Shown: positions 36,001 through 51,000 of the stretch, one piece after another
How positions within the stretch are numbered: position 1 is the first letter of the stretch
Layout of the letters: every line of letters starts with the position of its first letter
Source of the DNA: Galbula dea
Lineage: Eukaryota; Chordata; Aves; Piciformes; Galbulidae
Direction of reading: 5' to 3'
NCBI GenBank assembly: GCA_013399015.1
Contig: VWZX01004686.1
Location: forward strand, 124,001-188,000
Length of the DNA stretch: 64,000 bases
The notes under the pieces: model-generated
What the model was told of the DNA's origin: nothing
Seen by the model: only the letters and a program-made list of their open reading frames with translations
Databases searched by the model: none
Position numbers and translations under genes: made by a program

Positions 36001-39000
36001 AACACCACTTTGAATTGCTCAGGACTTTTTAAAACTATTTTCCCTGCTACCTATAGAATTAAGTCACCAAACAAAAGTCTATGTAGTAACCTCTTTAGGA
36101 CCTTTGACCTATTTAGTCAGTCTTTTGAAATAATCTATTATTAATAGTAATGAGAACCATCTCATTTGTCTTAAATAGCTAACGATACCTCTTCCGTTGC
36201 TGTGATACTTTGTCTCCTTTATTAAGTGTTTTTTACACTTTAGACAAGTAATTTGCTATTTGTATAAATTGCATAGCTATAATCCACTTCAATAAATACA
36301 ATCTGTATGTTAGTGATTTACTGTCAATAACTTTTGATTATTGAGAGCATTACATGACCTCCTTCTGTTGTGTCTTGCTAGAGTGCTTAGCACCTAGAGG
36401 GCTACCATAGATAGTTGCTTATTTTTTCAAGTACTTTTTTATCTCCAAAAGAGTAAGGGATTGTTTTATAAGATGCTAGAATAAATAAAACAGGTTTTAA
36501 TCTGTGGTTCCCCCCCGCCCCATTTCACTAGATTGATGAAGATGAACCCTTATTCCTGAGCCTAATTGAAGATCTGTTTCCAGATATCCACCTTGATAAA
36601 GTAGGCTATCCTGAACTAGAAGCTGCTATTGACAAACAGGTAATGTTTCTCTTGATCTGTGCTGCTGTGGCATAACTGTCATGATATGATGTTCTAGAGA
36701 ATTACTGGTATTTAATATAGCCAGCAGGTAATAATACAGTTTACTTTTTAAAGAATAGTAATCTTTCCCATAATTCTTTACCATTGGCATATTATTATTA
36801 ACCTTATCCTTAAGGATGTCACTGAACTGTGATTGTGGTGTCCTGTGGTTTTCTTAGAGACATTTGTGGTGACCAGCTTAAAAAGAATCCATGTATATAT
36901 ACTTGCCTGTGTGACATATTGTTCAATAGTTGCATAAAGTCTTAACAGTTGTGACACAAGCTTGAGAAAATATTTACTTAAAATAACATTTCTTCTGTTT
37001 CATCTCCCAATAGGTCTTTTAGAACATTTCAGTAGGACTGAATAAGAACATCAGTGGGATATAGAATACTAATGAAGCACATACACTGAAATGATCACCT
37101 CTATTAAACTTTCCTCCAATTTTTCAGTAATTTCTCAGATAATTGTCTAAGAGTTAGAGATAACCTCAAAAAAACCCAACCAACCAACAAACAAAAATTA
37201 AAAGTTAATAAAAAAATCCCACTAAAAATTAGGAATGCATTTCTGAAGTATTTAGGTATGTGACTTTTCATGTACTTATATTCAATATGACTAGATACAA
37301 GTAAAGAAGTCTACTTCTGGGTTTCCTTACAAAGAGGTGCTGAATCATCAGCTAGTGTTTATGAAATTGGTTGGCTTGCTGTAGTTTATACATTTGTCTT
37401 TAAAAAAGTACTCTCAAATTAAGCTTTTTTTAGGAGAAACTACAAAAAGCTTGAATCTCATGCTTTAAATTGTTATTTTGTAATAAATTAAAAAGAGGTC
37501 TTAATATGGTCCACATAGCTCTACTGCCAACCATCTGTGAAGCCAGATACAGGAGGTGTCAACCCTTTTAATAACAGACCATTGTCACGTGCTTGTAATT
37601 AGAGTGTAATGTCAGCCTATACTGAAACAGTATTGGAAACTTGAAGAGTTTTAGGCACTGTGGTTATCTTATGTAAAAGAAAATTTATCAAAAGTTTAGG
37701 TCCAGGGATCTCATGGTGCCATTTTAATGCTATGACAGTGTTTGGAAATTTTTTTATCTTATTTTGGCATATTTTTCTCATATTGCTAAAGCTTAAAATC
37801 TGGAAAAAACAGGAATAGTCAGTCTTTTCTTGGAAGTGAATCCAGATTTTATTGAATATACCTCTCTGCTGTGTTTTCAGAGCTATAATGACTCAGTACA
37901 ATGAAAACAGCTAGGTTAGGACACAATCAAGTTCAAGAGGACTAGTTTTATTACAGAAGGGAGACAGGAGTTGTTGGGAAAATATTTTAAGGAAGAAATA
38001 GAAATTTAATTAAAGTGGTTTTCTATGTTTATATGTTGTGTTGGGTTGACCCCAGCTGACAGCTAAGCCAAAATCCAGTCACTCACTTTCCCTTGGAAGG
38101 TTGGGGGAAAGATTTGGAAGCGAAAAGAGGAAGAAAAGCTCCTGGGTCTAGATTGAGACAGTTAAATTAATGAACTAAAAAAAAAAAAGAAAAAGAAACA
38201 AGTGATGCAAACGCAATCGCTCTCCACAGCAGCCTGATGCCCAGTCTCTGAGCAGTGGTTACTTTGGAGAAACTACCTCCCAGTTCTACTGCTGAGGATG
38301 ACATTTTCACTCCAGGGGGTGTGAACTAGATGACTTTTAAACTATGACCAAAACTGTCCTATTATTCTACAGTATGGAGTATCCCTTTGGTCAGTCAATC
38401 AGATGTCCCAGCTGAATTCCCCCCCAGCCTTATGCCCATCCCCAGCCTACTCACTGACAGGACTGTGTGAGAAACAGAAAAGACCTTAATGCTGTACAAG
38501 TTCAGATCATCAACAGCCAAAACACTAGTGTGTTATCAACACTGTTTTGATGAGAAATTTAAGCATGGCACCATATAGGCTACATCCCAGCCAGACCCAG
38601 TACATATATACAACTGTTAACAGAGTATTTTTTGAGAATGTGTCAAGTTTGCCTGTGAACATTCTTCTTTTTCAGTAAAGAAATGTCTAGTCCACAAGAC
38701 TGTTAAAGAATTCATGAGTGTTAGAAATTTTTAAGAAAAGGTAAATCTCCACTGATGGCTTTGGATTAGGGTGAAGGAATAGCTAACATGACCATCTTTT
38801 TTTGTGTCAAGAAAGAAATCAGTTCAGATAAGTTCTTTTGCATCATTAGATTTTGGATATATTGCTCCAGATATGTGGAGTCTGGAAACAAGTCAGAAGG
38901 CTATATTCTATGCTGGAAAAAAAGGCAGTTTAACTAATTTGGTGTCAACTGTGAGAGCTGTTAAAATGTAATTTTATTGTGTCCATGAAAATGGTGCTCC

Positions 39001-42000
39001 TGATACCTTTGTTGTGCTTTACAAAGTCTATTGCTTCAACAGTGGTGTTCTTGATGGTGATGAGGAGTTGGTGGCAGCATATATTTCATAGTTGCTTTTG
39101 ATGACTTTATCTTGTGCTACCTAGGCAGCCTCTTCCAGTGCTACACCACTCTCAAAGTAAAGAAGTTCCTCCTTATGTTTAGATGGAACTTCGTATATTC
39201 CAGTTTATGCCAATTACCTCTTGTCCTGTCACAGGGCACCACTGAAAAAAGACTGACCACATCCTCCTGACATCCACCCTTTAAGTATTTATAAGCATTG
39301 ATAAGATCCCCCCTCAGTCTTCTCTTCTCTAGGCCAAACAGCCCCAGCTCTCTCAGCCTTTCCTCATAAGAGAGAAGTTCTAGTCCCCTGATCATTTTTG
39401 TAGCCCTTTTCTGTACCCTCTGCATAAGTTCCCTGTCCATCTTGAACAGGGTATACCAGAACAGGACACACTACTCCACATGTGGCCTCACTAGGGTGGA
39501 GTAGAGGGGGAGGATAACCTCCCTCAGCCTGCTGACCACACTATTCTTGATGCACCCCATCATGCCATTGGTGGTCTTGGCCACAAGGGCACATTGCTGG
39601 CTCACAGTCATCCTGTTGTCCATCAGGACTCCCGAGTCTTTTTCCACAGAGCTGCTTTGTTAGAGATCAGTCCCTAACCCATACTGGTACTTGAGGCTAT
39701 TCCTTCTCAGGTGCATTATCCTATGTTTTCCCTTGCTGAATTTCATCACGTTTTTCTCTGCCCAACTCTCCAGCCTGTCCAGGTCATGCTGGATGGCAGC
39801 ACAACCTTCTGGTGTGTCAGCCACTCCTCCCAGTTTTGTGTCATCAGCAAACTTGCTGAGGGTACACTTCATTCCTTCATCCAGGTCACTGATGAATATG
39901 TTGACCATGGCTGGATCTAGTACAGACCCCTGGGGAACATCACTCATTACAGACCTCCAATTGGACTCCACACCATACATACAGCAAGTGGTAGTGCCAG
40001 TTCCATGGCTCTAACAGACTATGTGGCACTAATTGTAAAAGCTGAGTTTTGTCTGATCAGTAAAAAGTTAGTCCTCTTTTTTTCTGATAATATTTTCTGA
40101 GATTTTTTTGTGGAACATAATTTGAAAAAAAGAATTATACCTGAATTTGAATGTAATTTTTTTTTGAGAGCTTCACTTTTATAACATGATCTTGAGTTTT
40201 GGGATTTTAATTTTGATTGTCAAAAACATATTGTGTGCTATGAATCCTTAAGAAATAGCCAGTAGAGAAGCTAGAGCTGAAACCTTTCTCATTCACTTCC
40301 AGCTGAGTCACTTTCACAAGCATGAACAATACCATTATAGTGAGATAACTTCTTTGAGTTTGGGACTAGTAAAAAGCAGTAAACAAGCATATGGTAGTTG
40401 CTTCTAAAATGTCATGTGTTTTGTTAGAAGGATGATACTAAGAAGTTAATCAAAGGTCTGTATGTACACTAAGAAATATTTACAGAGTGTTCTACAGAGA
40501 AACTTTCGGCTATTGTAAGCATTCAGAAATGCAAGGCATCATCATAATAAAAAAGCAGATGTTCTGAGAGACAAGTGAGAACACTGTGTGGCTAAGAAAG
40601 ACATTACTAGCAAGAGTATTTCTAAAATTCTTGGCTTTTCCTTAAAATGGTGTTTTAACCCTAAGAAGAGCTGAAAAAAAGTTTCTTTTATTTTTCTGAA
40701 TAGTTATTTTAATACTAAATATCCCTTCTTTTTCCAGTTATTAATATACAGAAAGCCCTTACAAAGACTGTACTCTTCTGCTGAATATAGTGGGGGGGTT
40801 TGTTTGTTTGTGTTTGTTTTGTTTTTTTAAAATCAAAGTATCATGTACCTTAAAATCACAGGATGTTAGGAGTTGGAAGGGACCTCGAAAGATCGTCTAT
40901 TCCAACCCCCCTGCCACAGCAGGATTCCCTGGACCAAGTAATTTGGTTTTCTGTCTCTACCTGTAGGTGGAGAAAGCTGACCTTGTTTGTCATCCTCCTT
41001 GGAAACTTAAAGTTATTCAACTTTTTGAAAACCAGAGAGTAAGACATGGACTGATGACCCTAGGACCTAGTGGTGCAGGAAAAACTGTTTGCATCCACAC
41101 TTTAATGAAAGCCATGACAGGTATGTGAGTATTTATATTGTAAACAGTTATTAAACTGTTATATTGTAAACTTTAAACCATGTTGTTTCTTTACAGAAAG
41201 CCTCAGTTACTTCATTGAGAGAATGTATTACTGGAAGAATCAGTTTGTGTGTTGTGATACTAATTATTGTGGTAGTATAATGTTCCAAGTCATCTAACGT
41301 GTATCCTATTTTCCATATTATGATACTTTTATCAGAAGTTATTGTTCTGGAAACACTGAGAAAGAAAAGTACTGTCTGAGTAGAGAGCTCAGACAACTAA
41401 TTAAAGCATCTCCCAGGTTTGGCTAAAGTAGTGCTGAAACCCTCCCCTAATCTCAAGTATGTGGTCCTTTAGAATACAGTTCACAAGACAAGGTCTTTAT
41501 CTGTAGTATAAAATAACTACTTCTGTCATTAATTGCTGCTAGGAGATAGTTCCTGTTTTAGGCAGTGACAAAGTCTTCAAGGGTATTCATTTTGTGTCCT
41601 GACTGGATGCTTGAGAAGTGTGTGTTTTTGTTCTATGTATTTTTAAGCAAAAATATTAGTGGAAGAACTTCTGTTTGACCTTATTAAACTAAAATCTCAT
41701 AGCTGGGGGAGAAAAAACATCTCTCTTGAGGTGAGCTTGTGTTACTCCATTTCCCAGGCTTCAGTAGGCTGCTTATACAATTTTCTGTAAATGGATAGTT
41801 GCTGTAAAAAATGGCTCAGCCATTTTTCTCACCTTATGCTTAAGAAATACTGTAAGCTCTACATTGCAGTGTAAGTGACTGTTCCATTTAGGAAAAAAAA
41901 AAAGCAGCAAAACAGATTGTTGCATTGTACTATTTTTCTATATTTCTGTAGCACCGAGATGTTCATTACTAACAAGCTGCCATGATACTTTTTCCAAGCT

Positions 42001-45000
42001 GATCTTCTGTCATAACCTCATGAAATCTAAAACTACATGAATTGCCAGGCTTCTATCATGCATGTTAGTGAACTCTGATTATAACTAAGATCTTAAGATA
42101 AGCCATGTTTTTAGCTCTTTTTCAACATCTTGTTACCAAATCCTTATTAAGCTTTAATATTGGATTTTCTAAAGGAGTCTGTCATAGGAGTTTTAAGCTA
42201 TTGTTAATGAGCAAAATACAAAGGTATGGCTAGATAGAATTTAAGTGCCTAAGAGATTTCACAGGATTATACCAGTATCATATATTTTGCCTATTCCAAG
42301 GTGTATGCAAGTGCACAGTGGGGAAAATAACCCAAAACCCAATCATATGGAGCATCTGTTTGCTGTTTTGTCATTGGATTTTAGAAAAATATATCCAAAC
42401 CAAAGGCTTTAAAGCTCTTTTGTTTGATTAGCCTTCAAAATGTCAAACTAAACCTTGAATGAATTTCATCTTACTGCTCCTCTGTTCCCAATGAATCTAT
42501 GAAATGTGAATTGTACTTTCAAAAGTTTCAGAACTTTGTTTTGCAGGCTCAAATTAATATATGTATTGCAAGAGTTAAGTTTTCCAACTAAATACACAGC
42601 TTTCAGTACTGTGAATGCATATTAAAACATACATTTGGCTGTAATGATTTTGAGTTTGTCAAAGTTCCCTAACTGTTGAAAATAAATATCAAAACTAACT
42701 GATGGTCTGCCTTCATAGATTGTGGACAACCACATCGTGAAATGAGAATGAATCCTAAAGCAATAACTGCTGCACAAATGTTTGGTCATCTTGATGTGGC
42801 AACAAATGATTGGACAGATGGAATATTTTCAACACTCTGGAGAAAAACTTTAAGAGCCAAAAAAGGTACAATAAAAACCAATTCCTTCCCAAACAAAAAA
42901 AGCAGCAGGACATCTCTCTAAAGCATGGCTTACATAGAACCGTTGGTATATTGCTGTAAGAACTCCTGTCTATTGTATAGTCTGTGTTCTAAATGCTTTG
43001 TGTTCAAACTGTGTAGTGTAGCAAATACTGTTGCTGATGCTGATCCCTCCTTGGAAATGATTTCTTCCATTTCTGGTATAGAAGAAAAGTGGAAGATAAA
43101 AGAGTCAGATCCCCCAACACTGGTTTGCTATAAAAAATTTGATGCTGTCAGAATTTCTACCTGGTCTTCAGAAGCCATACTAGAAAGGGTCCAAGTCTCC
43201 TTTGTGTCATACCTGTGCTAGCCCTGTGCATACCCTAGTCCATCTCAAATGGCACTAGATAATTCTATAAAGGCAACCAATTTCTGCCAAAATAATGCTG
43301 GCATATATTCTTAGACTGCTATATTAACTAAACCAGAGGCCTTGGTGGTTTGATGCTAGATGAATTCTTCCTTGACTTCTGAATATTAGTATGTGACCTT
43401 TTCATTAGGCCTTAAGGACTACAGGAAAAAATAGAGAAAATTCTAAAGTTTGTTGCACTGTCAATTTTCCTACAAAGCTTCTTAGTTTTTAAGGATACAG
43501 ATTTTTTAAAATAGAAAATAGTTTTGGATTTAATATTATTGTTTTTGTTTCAACTCTAGAAATATAGGACCCTTGAGAATGTGGCATAGCATTAACTGTT
43601 GATTTTTCTGTTTTTCCTCTTAACAGGAAATATAAATTACTATACTTGCATGACTTCCTCAGATTCATTGTATGTAACACTTCTGTAATGCCTCTTTGTG
43701 ACATGAACTCTAGACTATTTCAGGCACTGTAGCTATGAAAAGAATCTAAATATAGAACTATTTGCCTCAGAGGTGAGAAGGTTTCTCATCTAGAACCTTC
43801 TTGGTTCTTAGCAATGCACCAAGCCACATAGGCCTAGGTATGGATCATTAAGGAGTGAATCTGAATGCAGATAAGAGTGGTACCGTCTCTGACTAAAGGG
43901 CTATCTAGCAATGCAAAGCAGGGCTGGCTATTCCCTAAGGGACAGGAAGCCAGAAGCCAAGGGGAGTTCCCTTTCCAGCCAGTGCCTGTTGCCCAGTACT
44001 CATTTGAGGTGATCAGGACAGACCCAGACCCTCGTAGAAAAAAGATGCAGGCTTTAAAATTCATTTCTGTTACTAAATGGAAAGAGCTGGAGAAACTTCA
44101 AAGGGAGCTGGATCAAGCAGAACAACAAACAAGAGTCTTCCCCTAATGGACCTCTTTTATTTATGAGAGTAGCATACTATTTGAAGGAGTTATTTTTTTT
44201 TTAAAGTATTTCTTTCATTTAATTTCATTATAGTTGCACAAACTCTTTGAAAACAAATGAATGGTGGTTTTAAATAGGGCTATAGTTCCTATCTTCTTTA
44301 TGGTGTTTTATGTAAATTGAAATAAACCTGATTTATTACTACAATGATGACTGAATCCATAAAACAGACTATTACAAACTCATGACTTATGTTGAAGATA
44401 GTTTATATACTGAGGAATAGATAATTACTATCAACAGGTGACAAAATGAATTACTTAACTTGAATATCGAGTTGCAGAAATGGTAATTGTATTAAAAGAG
44501 GAGATTCATGCTGTGCGTGTGAATTCAGAATTAGTTCAAAATTTATTTGCACAAAGATGAAACTGGTTCTCGAAAGAAACTAGAACTTCCCTCACAAGCA
44601 TTTTTATCTGCTATTTTGGATTATAGGTGACCACATCTGGATCGTTCTTGATGGTCCAGTTGATGCTATTTGGATTGAGAACCTTAACTCTGTTCTGGAT
44701 GATAACAGAACTCTAACACTAGCAAATGGAGATCGCATACCTATGGCACCAAATTGCAAAATAGTCTTTGAACCTCATAATATTGATAACGCTTCCCCAG
44801 CCACAGTTTCAAGGAATGGGATGGTATTTATGAGCTCATCAGTTCTCAGCTGGAGCCCTATCCTTGAGGTACAATAGCTTAGTAATTGTTTATGTATTAA
44901 AAGTTTTACTGGTTACTTATTTAGCACTTCACTGTTGTTATTTTAGGACCTAATTTTGTGACTTTTGCTATTAAATAGCTTTTACACTCTATAAACTTAT

Positions 45001-48000
45001 AGGCCAGTATTTAATATAGCAGTGTTCCTGGTAGTTTATACAGGAGTGAATAAGGTAACTTCTTCAGGAGCATAGCAGAAGTATTAAATTTCTAAAATCA
45101 TGAATATTTCACTTTGGGACAATTTTGTAATTCAAGGTGTTTTATACAATTGAAGAACTATTCTATTGTCAAAATAACTACCTGGCAGCCCCTGTGTTGT
45201 GGTTTAAGTGCACCCAGCCAGCAACAAAGCAACCACGAAGCTTCTCATTCACTCTTACCTCTGAGAGATGGGGTGGGGAGGAGAAAACACAGCAAAAGGC
45301 TTGAAGGTCGAGGCAAAGGACAGGGAGTGCTCACTCACCAGTTATGTTCATTGGCAAAAGACAGACCAGACATGGGGATAAACAAAATCAACTTAAAGAA
45401 AACCACCACCAATTCACTAATTGAATCAGAGTAGGACAGTGATAAATATAGCCAGATCTTAAATACGTCTTCCTTCTGCCCCTATCTTCTTCCTGGGCTC
45501 AGCTCTGCTACTTCCTCTCTTGCAGCAGTGCAGGGGCTGAGAGAATGAGGGTTGGGGTCAGTTCCAGTTCGTTCTATATTGTTTCTGCCATTCCTTTCCT
45601 CCTCTCAGTCCTCTTCTGCAGCAGTGTGGCATCCCTCCCGGGGAGACATTCCTCCATGAACTTCTTACACCAGCATGGCTCTCCTCCATGGGCTGTGGTT
45701 CTCTCAGTGGTGGACTGCTTGGGCATGGGCTTCTCTTACAATCACTGTCTTCTTCAGGCACATTTCCCTGCTCCAGCATAGGGTCCTCTGTGGGCTGCAG
45801 ATGTGATTCTTCTCCATTGTAGATCTCTAAGGGCTGCAAGGGCTCAATCTGCCATCTCACCATTGGCCAAACAAGTGGAATGGCTGCTCTAGTGTGCATG
45901 CCTCCCTTCTTCCTCACTGACTTTGGTGTCTGCATGGTTGTATCTCTGAGGTCCTGCTCCCCTCCAACACAAGAGAGCTCCAGAAACAAAAGAACTCACC
46001 CAACAGAGTTATTGCAGAGGCACTGATTTGCTTACCTTGGCCAGAGACAGGTCTGAGTCAGAGCCAGGGGAGCTTCTAGAAGCTTCTTTCAGGATCCATG
46101 CCAGTAGTACCCTGCCCTACTACCAAAGCCCTGCCAGGCACAAACACAGCACACCCTAGTACAGCTTCAGATCAATGAAGAAGAAAAAGTAAACAAGGTG
46201 ATTCAGGAATCTAGAAATCCTAAACAAACAAAATCATACCACCACCACCACCAAAAAAAGTTATCTTAATATTTCTTAAAATTAATTGCACTGGGTTTTT
46301 AGAACCAGAAATAAAGTTAACGCAGCATCGAAAGTATGTAAATTGAAACAAAATATCTGAAGAACCAAGCAGTGGTTGCTTTCTCTCTGGCATGGAATGA
46401 ATCATTTGGAAAACCAGAATGTTACAGGTATGTTTTGGAGGGAAGAACAGCATCTAACATATTCAAATTTCAAAGTTATTTATAAAGGGAGTTTTTTTTG
46501 GTTACAAAAATCAGCAAAAAACCTAACCATATCTTGACCTAATGCTGGTAGTGATAGAGTGAATAATATATTTAGAAATTTGAGCATATCATAGGTTATT
46601 TCATGTAGCAATTATCCAACTCATCAAGAAGGCTCTTTCCATGTTTGAACACCGTTACAACAGCAAGTTTTTTCTTATGTTTAAATGGAATTTATTTGAT
46701 TTCATTTTGTGCCAAATTTTAGTTTGAATTTTGAGGAAGACTCTGCAACTGTTTTTGCTGATGAAAGTGTTTTATGTAGGAAATAAATTCATCAGATATA
46801 AGTGAGAAGCATTCTGCCACACAGATGAGAGCTAACGACATTAGAGAAGAAATCTTGCTCTATGATCTTGAGAAATAGGTAGCTTTAATTAGGTTTGTTT
46901 ATCGAGCATTATAGATACCAAGATGTACAATGAAACCACTACATGTACCAGTAGACATCCTTCACTAAAGTACTAATGCAATTGCCAGATGTTTTGGGGG
47001 CACCCTGTATTACTGCTGGAAACTAATGTTATGCAACATAAATCAAACTTGTGTTCAGTACCTATGATCTTGTTTCTTTCCAGAGTTCCTGTGTATCTTA
47101 AATGGCCACTGTGATTAAGAATATTTAAAAAGAATCTTTCTGTGCTGTTGAAAGCTTAAAGTGCTTTTTCCCCCCCCTTCAGTATCCTTGTTTAATATCC
47201 AGTAGGAATTATGCATACTTAGGTAAATTTTGACCTTCTGCCAGCCAAACTCTGCCCAACAGGCAGGGAGTCTGAGCCCCTCAAAACCAAATCAACTTTC
47301 CATGCTCGCTGAAACTTTTGAATTACTAGAGTTTAATTTACAGAGACTTATATTGAGAACCAAATGTATTTTCTCCCCATCCTTTCTAATAGGGATTTCT
47401 GAAAAGACGTTCCTCCCAAGAAGCTGAAATTCTACGGCAGTTGTATTCTTCGTCATTCCCGGACTTATACTGTTTCAGCATTCAGTCTCTGCAGTGCAAG
47501 ACTGAAATGTTGGAAGCCTTTGTGATTATGCAGAGCATTAATATGCTGCAGGGCCTTATCCCACCTAAGGTAAACTCAATGGATTTTTTCATATTTACTT
47601 AATCTAATGGAGGTAATTTTAAGTCATGAAGTTATGTAGGGAGGAGATTCTTTGATGAAGATGCAGTTTAGTAAGGAATACCTTATTTTTCTTTAGAAAT
47701 TACTAGCTAGGATGTGTCCTCTTTCACACTTGGATTTGATATTAAGTACTGACATGTAGCATGCATCAGACAGCAGTTTTTCTTCAAATTATTTTTTGTG
47801 TGGATTATTAGCAGATTATAAAGGAGAATGATTATAGCCTAGAGTGATAAACGGTGGTATTTTCAAGGTGCTTTCTCTATTTTGTGTTCTACTTGATATT
47901 GATTCAGTCTGTTCATTGATGAAGACATCATTAAATTTAAACACGACTGAAAGCTTTTAGCCTGTCAAAAATAAAAATCTAACTGTATCCTTCAGGAGCA

Positions 48001-51000
48001 AGGAGGGGAATTGACTCCAAAATACTTGGAAAGGCTGTACATCTTCTCTCTTATGTGGAGTGTAGGAGCATTACTAGAGCTGGAAGACAGATGCAAAATG
48101 GAGTACTGGCTTCGAAACCATGCAACAATAAAACTTGATCTTCCCTGTATCCCAGAAGGCAGTGAAGATACCATGTTTGATTATTATGTGGCATCTGATG
48201 GTTAGTAACCCAGCTGGATGGTAGGGGGTGAAACTTACAGTAGTTTTTAAATTATGTCTTGTTTAGATAATTGATTCAGAAGTTTCTTGTAGCTTACTTT
48301 CTTTTGTATTCTTTAGCAAGTTTTATTTTACAGCTACACTTTATTGGTGGTGTTATATAAACTTTTTTCCTTGTTTCCTGTGAGAAATCAGAATGTGTAT
48401 ATACTTCTACGGAAAGCTGCATGGACTTTGTGCTGAAGAATTGTTAAGTGAACAAAAATAGATAAGCCTTGTCCTTGTCATAATTTTTATAGGAAAGAGA
48501 GGTAAGCCTCTTAGATTCAACTTGAGACATTCTATGAAGTTATGATTCTGTACTTTTGGTATGAATTTATAGAGTGGGATTACTGTATATGAGACAGAGG
48601 CACTGACAGGTGAGTCAACTCAATAGAAAATAAAAGAAGCAATGATGCCCTGTATTTCTAAAACATTAATTTCATTTCTTTCTTATTAGGTAAATGGATG
48701 CACTGGAATACATGTGTTGAAGAGTATGTATATCCCAGTAGTACCACTCCAGAGTATGGCTCCATTCTTGTGCCTAATGTTGACAATGTGAGAATGGATT
48801 TCCTTATTGAAACCATTGCAAAGCAGGGCAAGGTATTTTTTCTGTATTTCACATCTAAATAGTGCTATCAGTATATATGATGAAGTTTTTTAATTAGAAG
48901 TGAAATACTATATCATTGAAAAGGAAGAATACCTTTATTTCTAATAAAAAGTGGTGATTCCAGGTGCTACATTCATGTAGCTATATTCACGTATATTTGA
49001 TCTCTTGAATGCTCACTGCACCCAGACATTTTGTCTTCCCCTCACTCATTCTTTCTGTAGTGGAAATGACTGTAATTACAGCTGAGATTAGGTCAGAACA
49101 GAAGCAATTTTTCCATATAGCTCTTGGAGAGGGGGCAGTGTACAGGGTAGCAGAGTGCCAAACTCTGCTGCCCACATGGAGCAGTTAAAGAACGTATGTG
49201 CCTTTAGGTTATATAACCTGTTCCTCAGCAGAGTGGGTCACTTAAGCAGTATATGGTATATAATAGCAGGAATTGAAATATTTCAGATGCTGAGGGTCTA
49301 GATGGTACATCCCTTTTCAAATAGGCAGCCTCTTTTACAAATAGTCCATATCTTTGTGAGTAACTCATGGTGACTGACATAGCCATTAACTGCAAGTATT
49401 TTTAACTTATGAGGCCTGTGAAAGTCTGAGACATTAACTGTTTTGCTTCCACATGTCCCTTGCTGAGAATTCACTTTACATAACTTTTCTAGTTTCATTT
49501 CAATTTAAAAGCTAAATTGGATTGCTGAGGCTTTGCCAAGACATCCAGCTATAGTGTTTTGCCTTATTTCAATGCTGTCTTTGTCTAGGCTGTCCTATTA
49601 ATTGGTGAGCAAGGAACTGCAAAGACTGTTATCATCAAAGCTTTTATGTCAAAATATAACCCTGAAAGCCACATGGCTAAAAGTCTGAACTTTTCATCTG
49701 CAACTACCCCATTAATTTTCCAGGTATAGTAGTCATTCACTTTTTAATACAACATGACTGGATTCTGAGATATTTTCAGAGAGTTTGCTGGGAGGATTCT
49801 TCTGAGAATGGTTTATTTAATTGAAAATTAATTCAGAAATAAAAAAGCCCCTGCTCGGACGAACTGTCCTAAAAAATGATTTAAAAGACTTCAGTTAAAA
49901 CTGTGTTCTCTGCAACTTTGGTACTTATTGTGCTGATCTTGAACTATTATGATACCATGCATAGTATTTGCTTCATTCATTTAATGTTTTTATGTCATAT
50001 GTATCAGTTCTTACTAATTGGATAGAGCTGTCTGTGACTTTATGTGACTAAAATAAGTGCTACCCACAACAGTCTGTTATAAAAAGTGTGCTGTCTGCAA
50101 CTCAAATGTCAGTAAATTAAATTATTCATTAACAAATAATACATGCAGTGTAGCTGCTCTAAATAGAACCATGTATGCGTAAAACCTGAACAGTACTATC
50201 TGACCAGATTTCTACTGAGCTACTTTGAATTATTTCAAGTATCTGCTGGCAATATGTATGGGAAAGATTTTTGATGTGATTTGGTATGCCAAGCCAAAGC
50301 ACTGCCTGTGCTCTAATCAGAAGTGCTGCTTATAAGCTTCATGCATCATTTATCATCTGGCTCTATAACGTAGTAGAAATTACTAACATGTTTAATATAC
50401 AACTATGTAATTTTGGTCTGTTTTTCCTTAGAATCTTTCCTTCCATTGGTTGTGCTATAGGGACAAAAAGTAGTGTTGGTATATATATATATGTATATTT
50501 ATATTTATATTATATATATATTTATTTTTATAAAATAGATGTCAAATTTATTGATAGTAGTTGATAGTCTGTTGAAGATTAAGACATCTGAAATAGATGT
50601 GCAAATCTAACAGTCAAGTCTCTGATCACTGTCCAGACCAAAGTATTGTCTTTTATGATGCGTGCTTTTAAATGGCTCTTTCTAAAATCATGGCCTAACT
50701 GGTGTCACTTGTGTAAAAAGGTTTTCCAGGCTGTTGTACAGGATCCTAGCTGTGATGTAAGAATGCAGGTGTTTACTTCTACACTAAAGAGTACTATGCA
50801 TGTTTATGAGAGCTCTCACTTGGTATAGAGTAAATAAAATCAGGCCCTTAAGAAGAATGGAACAATGGAAAGATGATGGGGAGTAAAGTAATGATTGTCT
50901 ATGATTAAGCAAAGTTATATCATCTAATCTATTTATGTATGTGAGTTTAATTACTATATGCTTTTATGATGTACGTTGATATCTGCTGGAAAAGTCTTCA

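Noticed and set aside
42925..43221. 98-codon ORF in intron w31
   Set aside because: Low-complexity start, no domain, no conserved motif and no supporting signals. Probably chance.
45558..45989. 143-codon minus-strand ORF as a gene
   Set aside because: It lies wholly inside a solo LTR, has no recognisable domain, and its composition follows the LTR.
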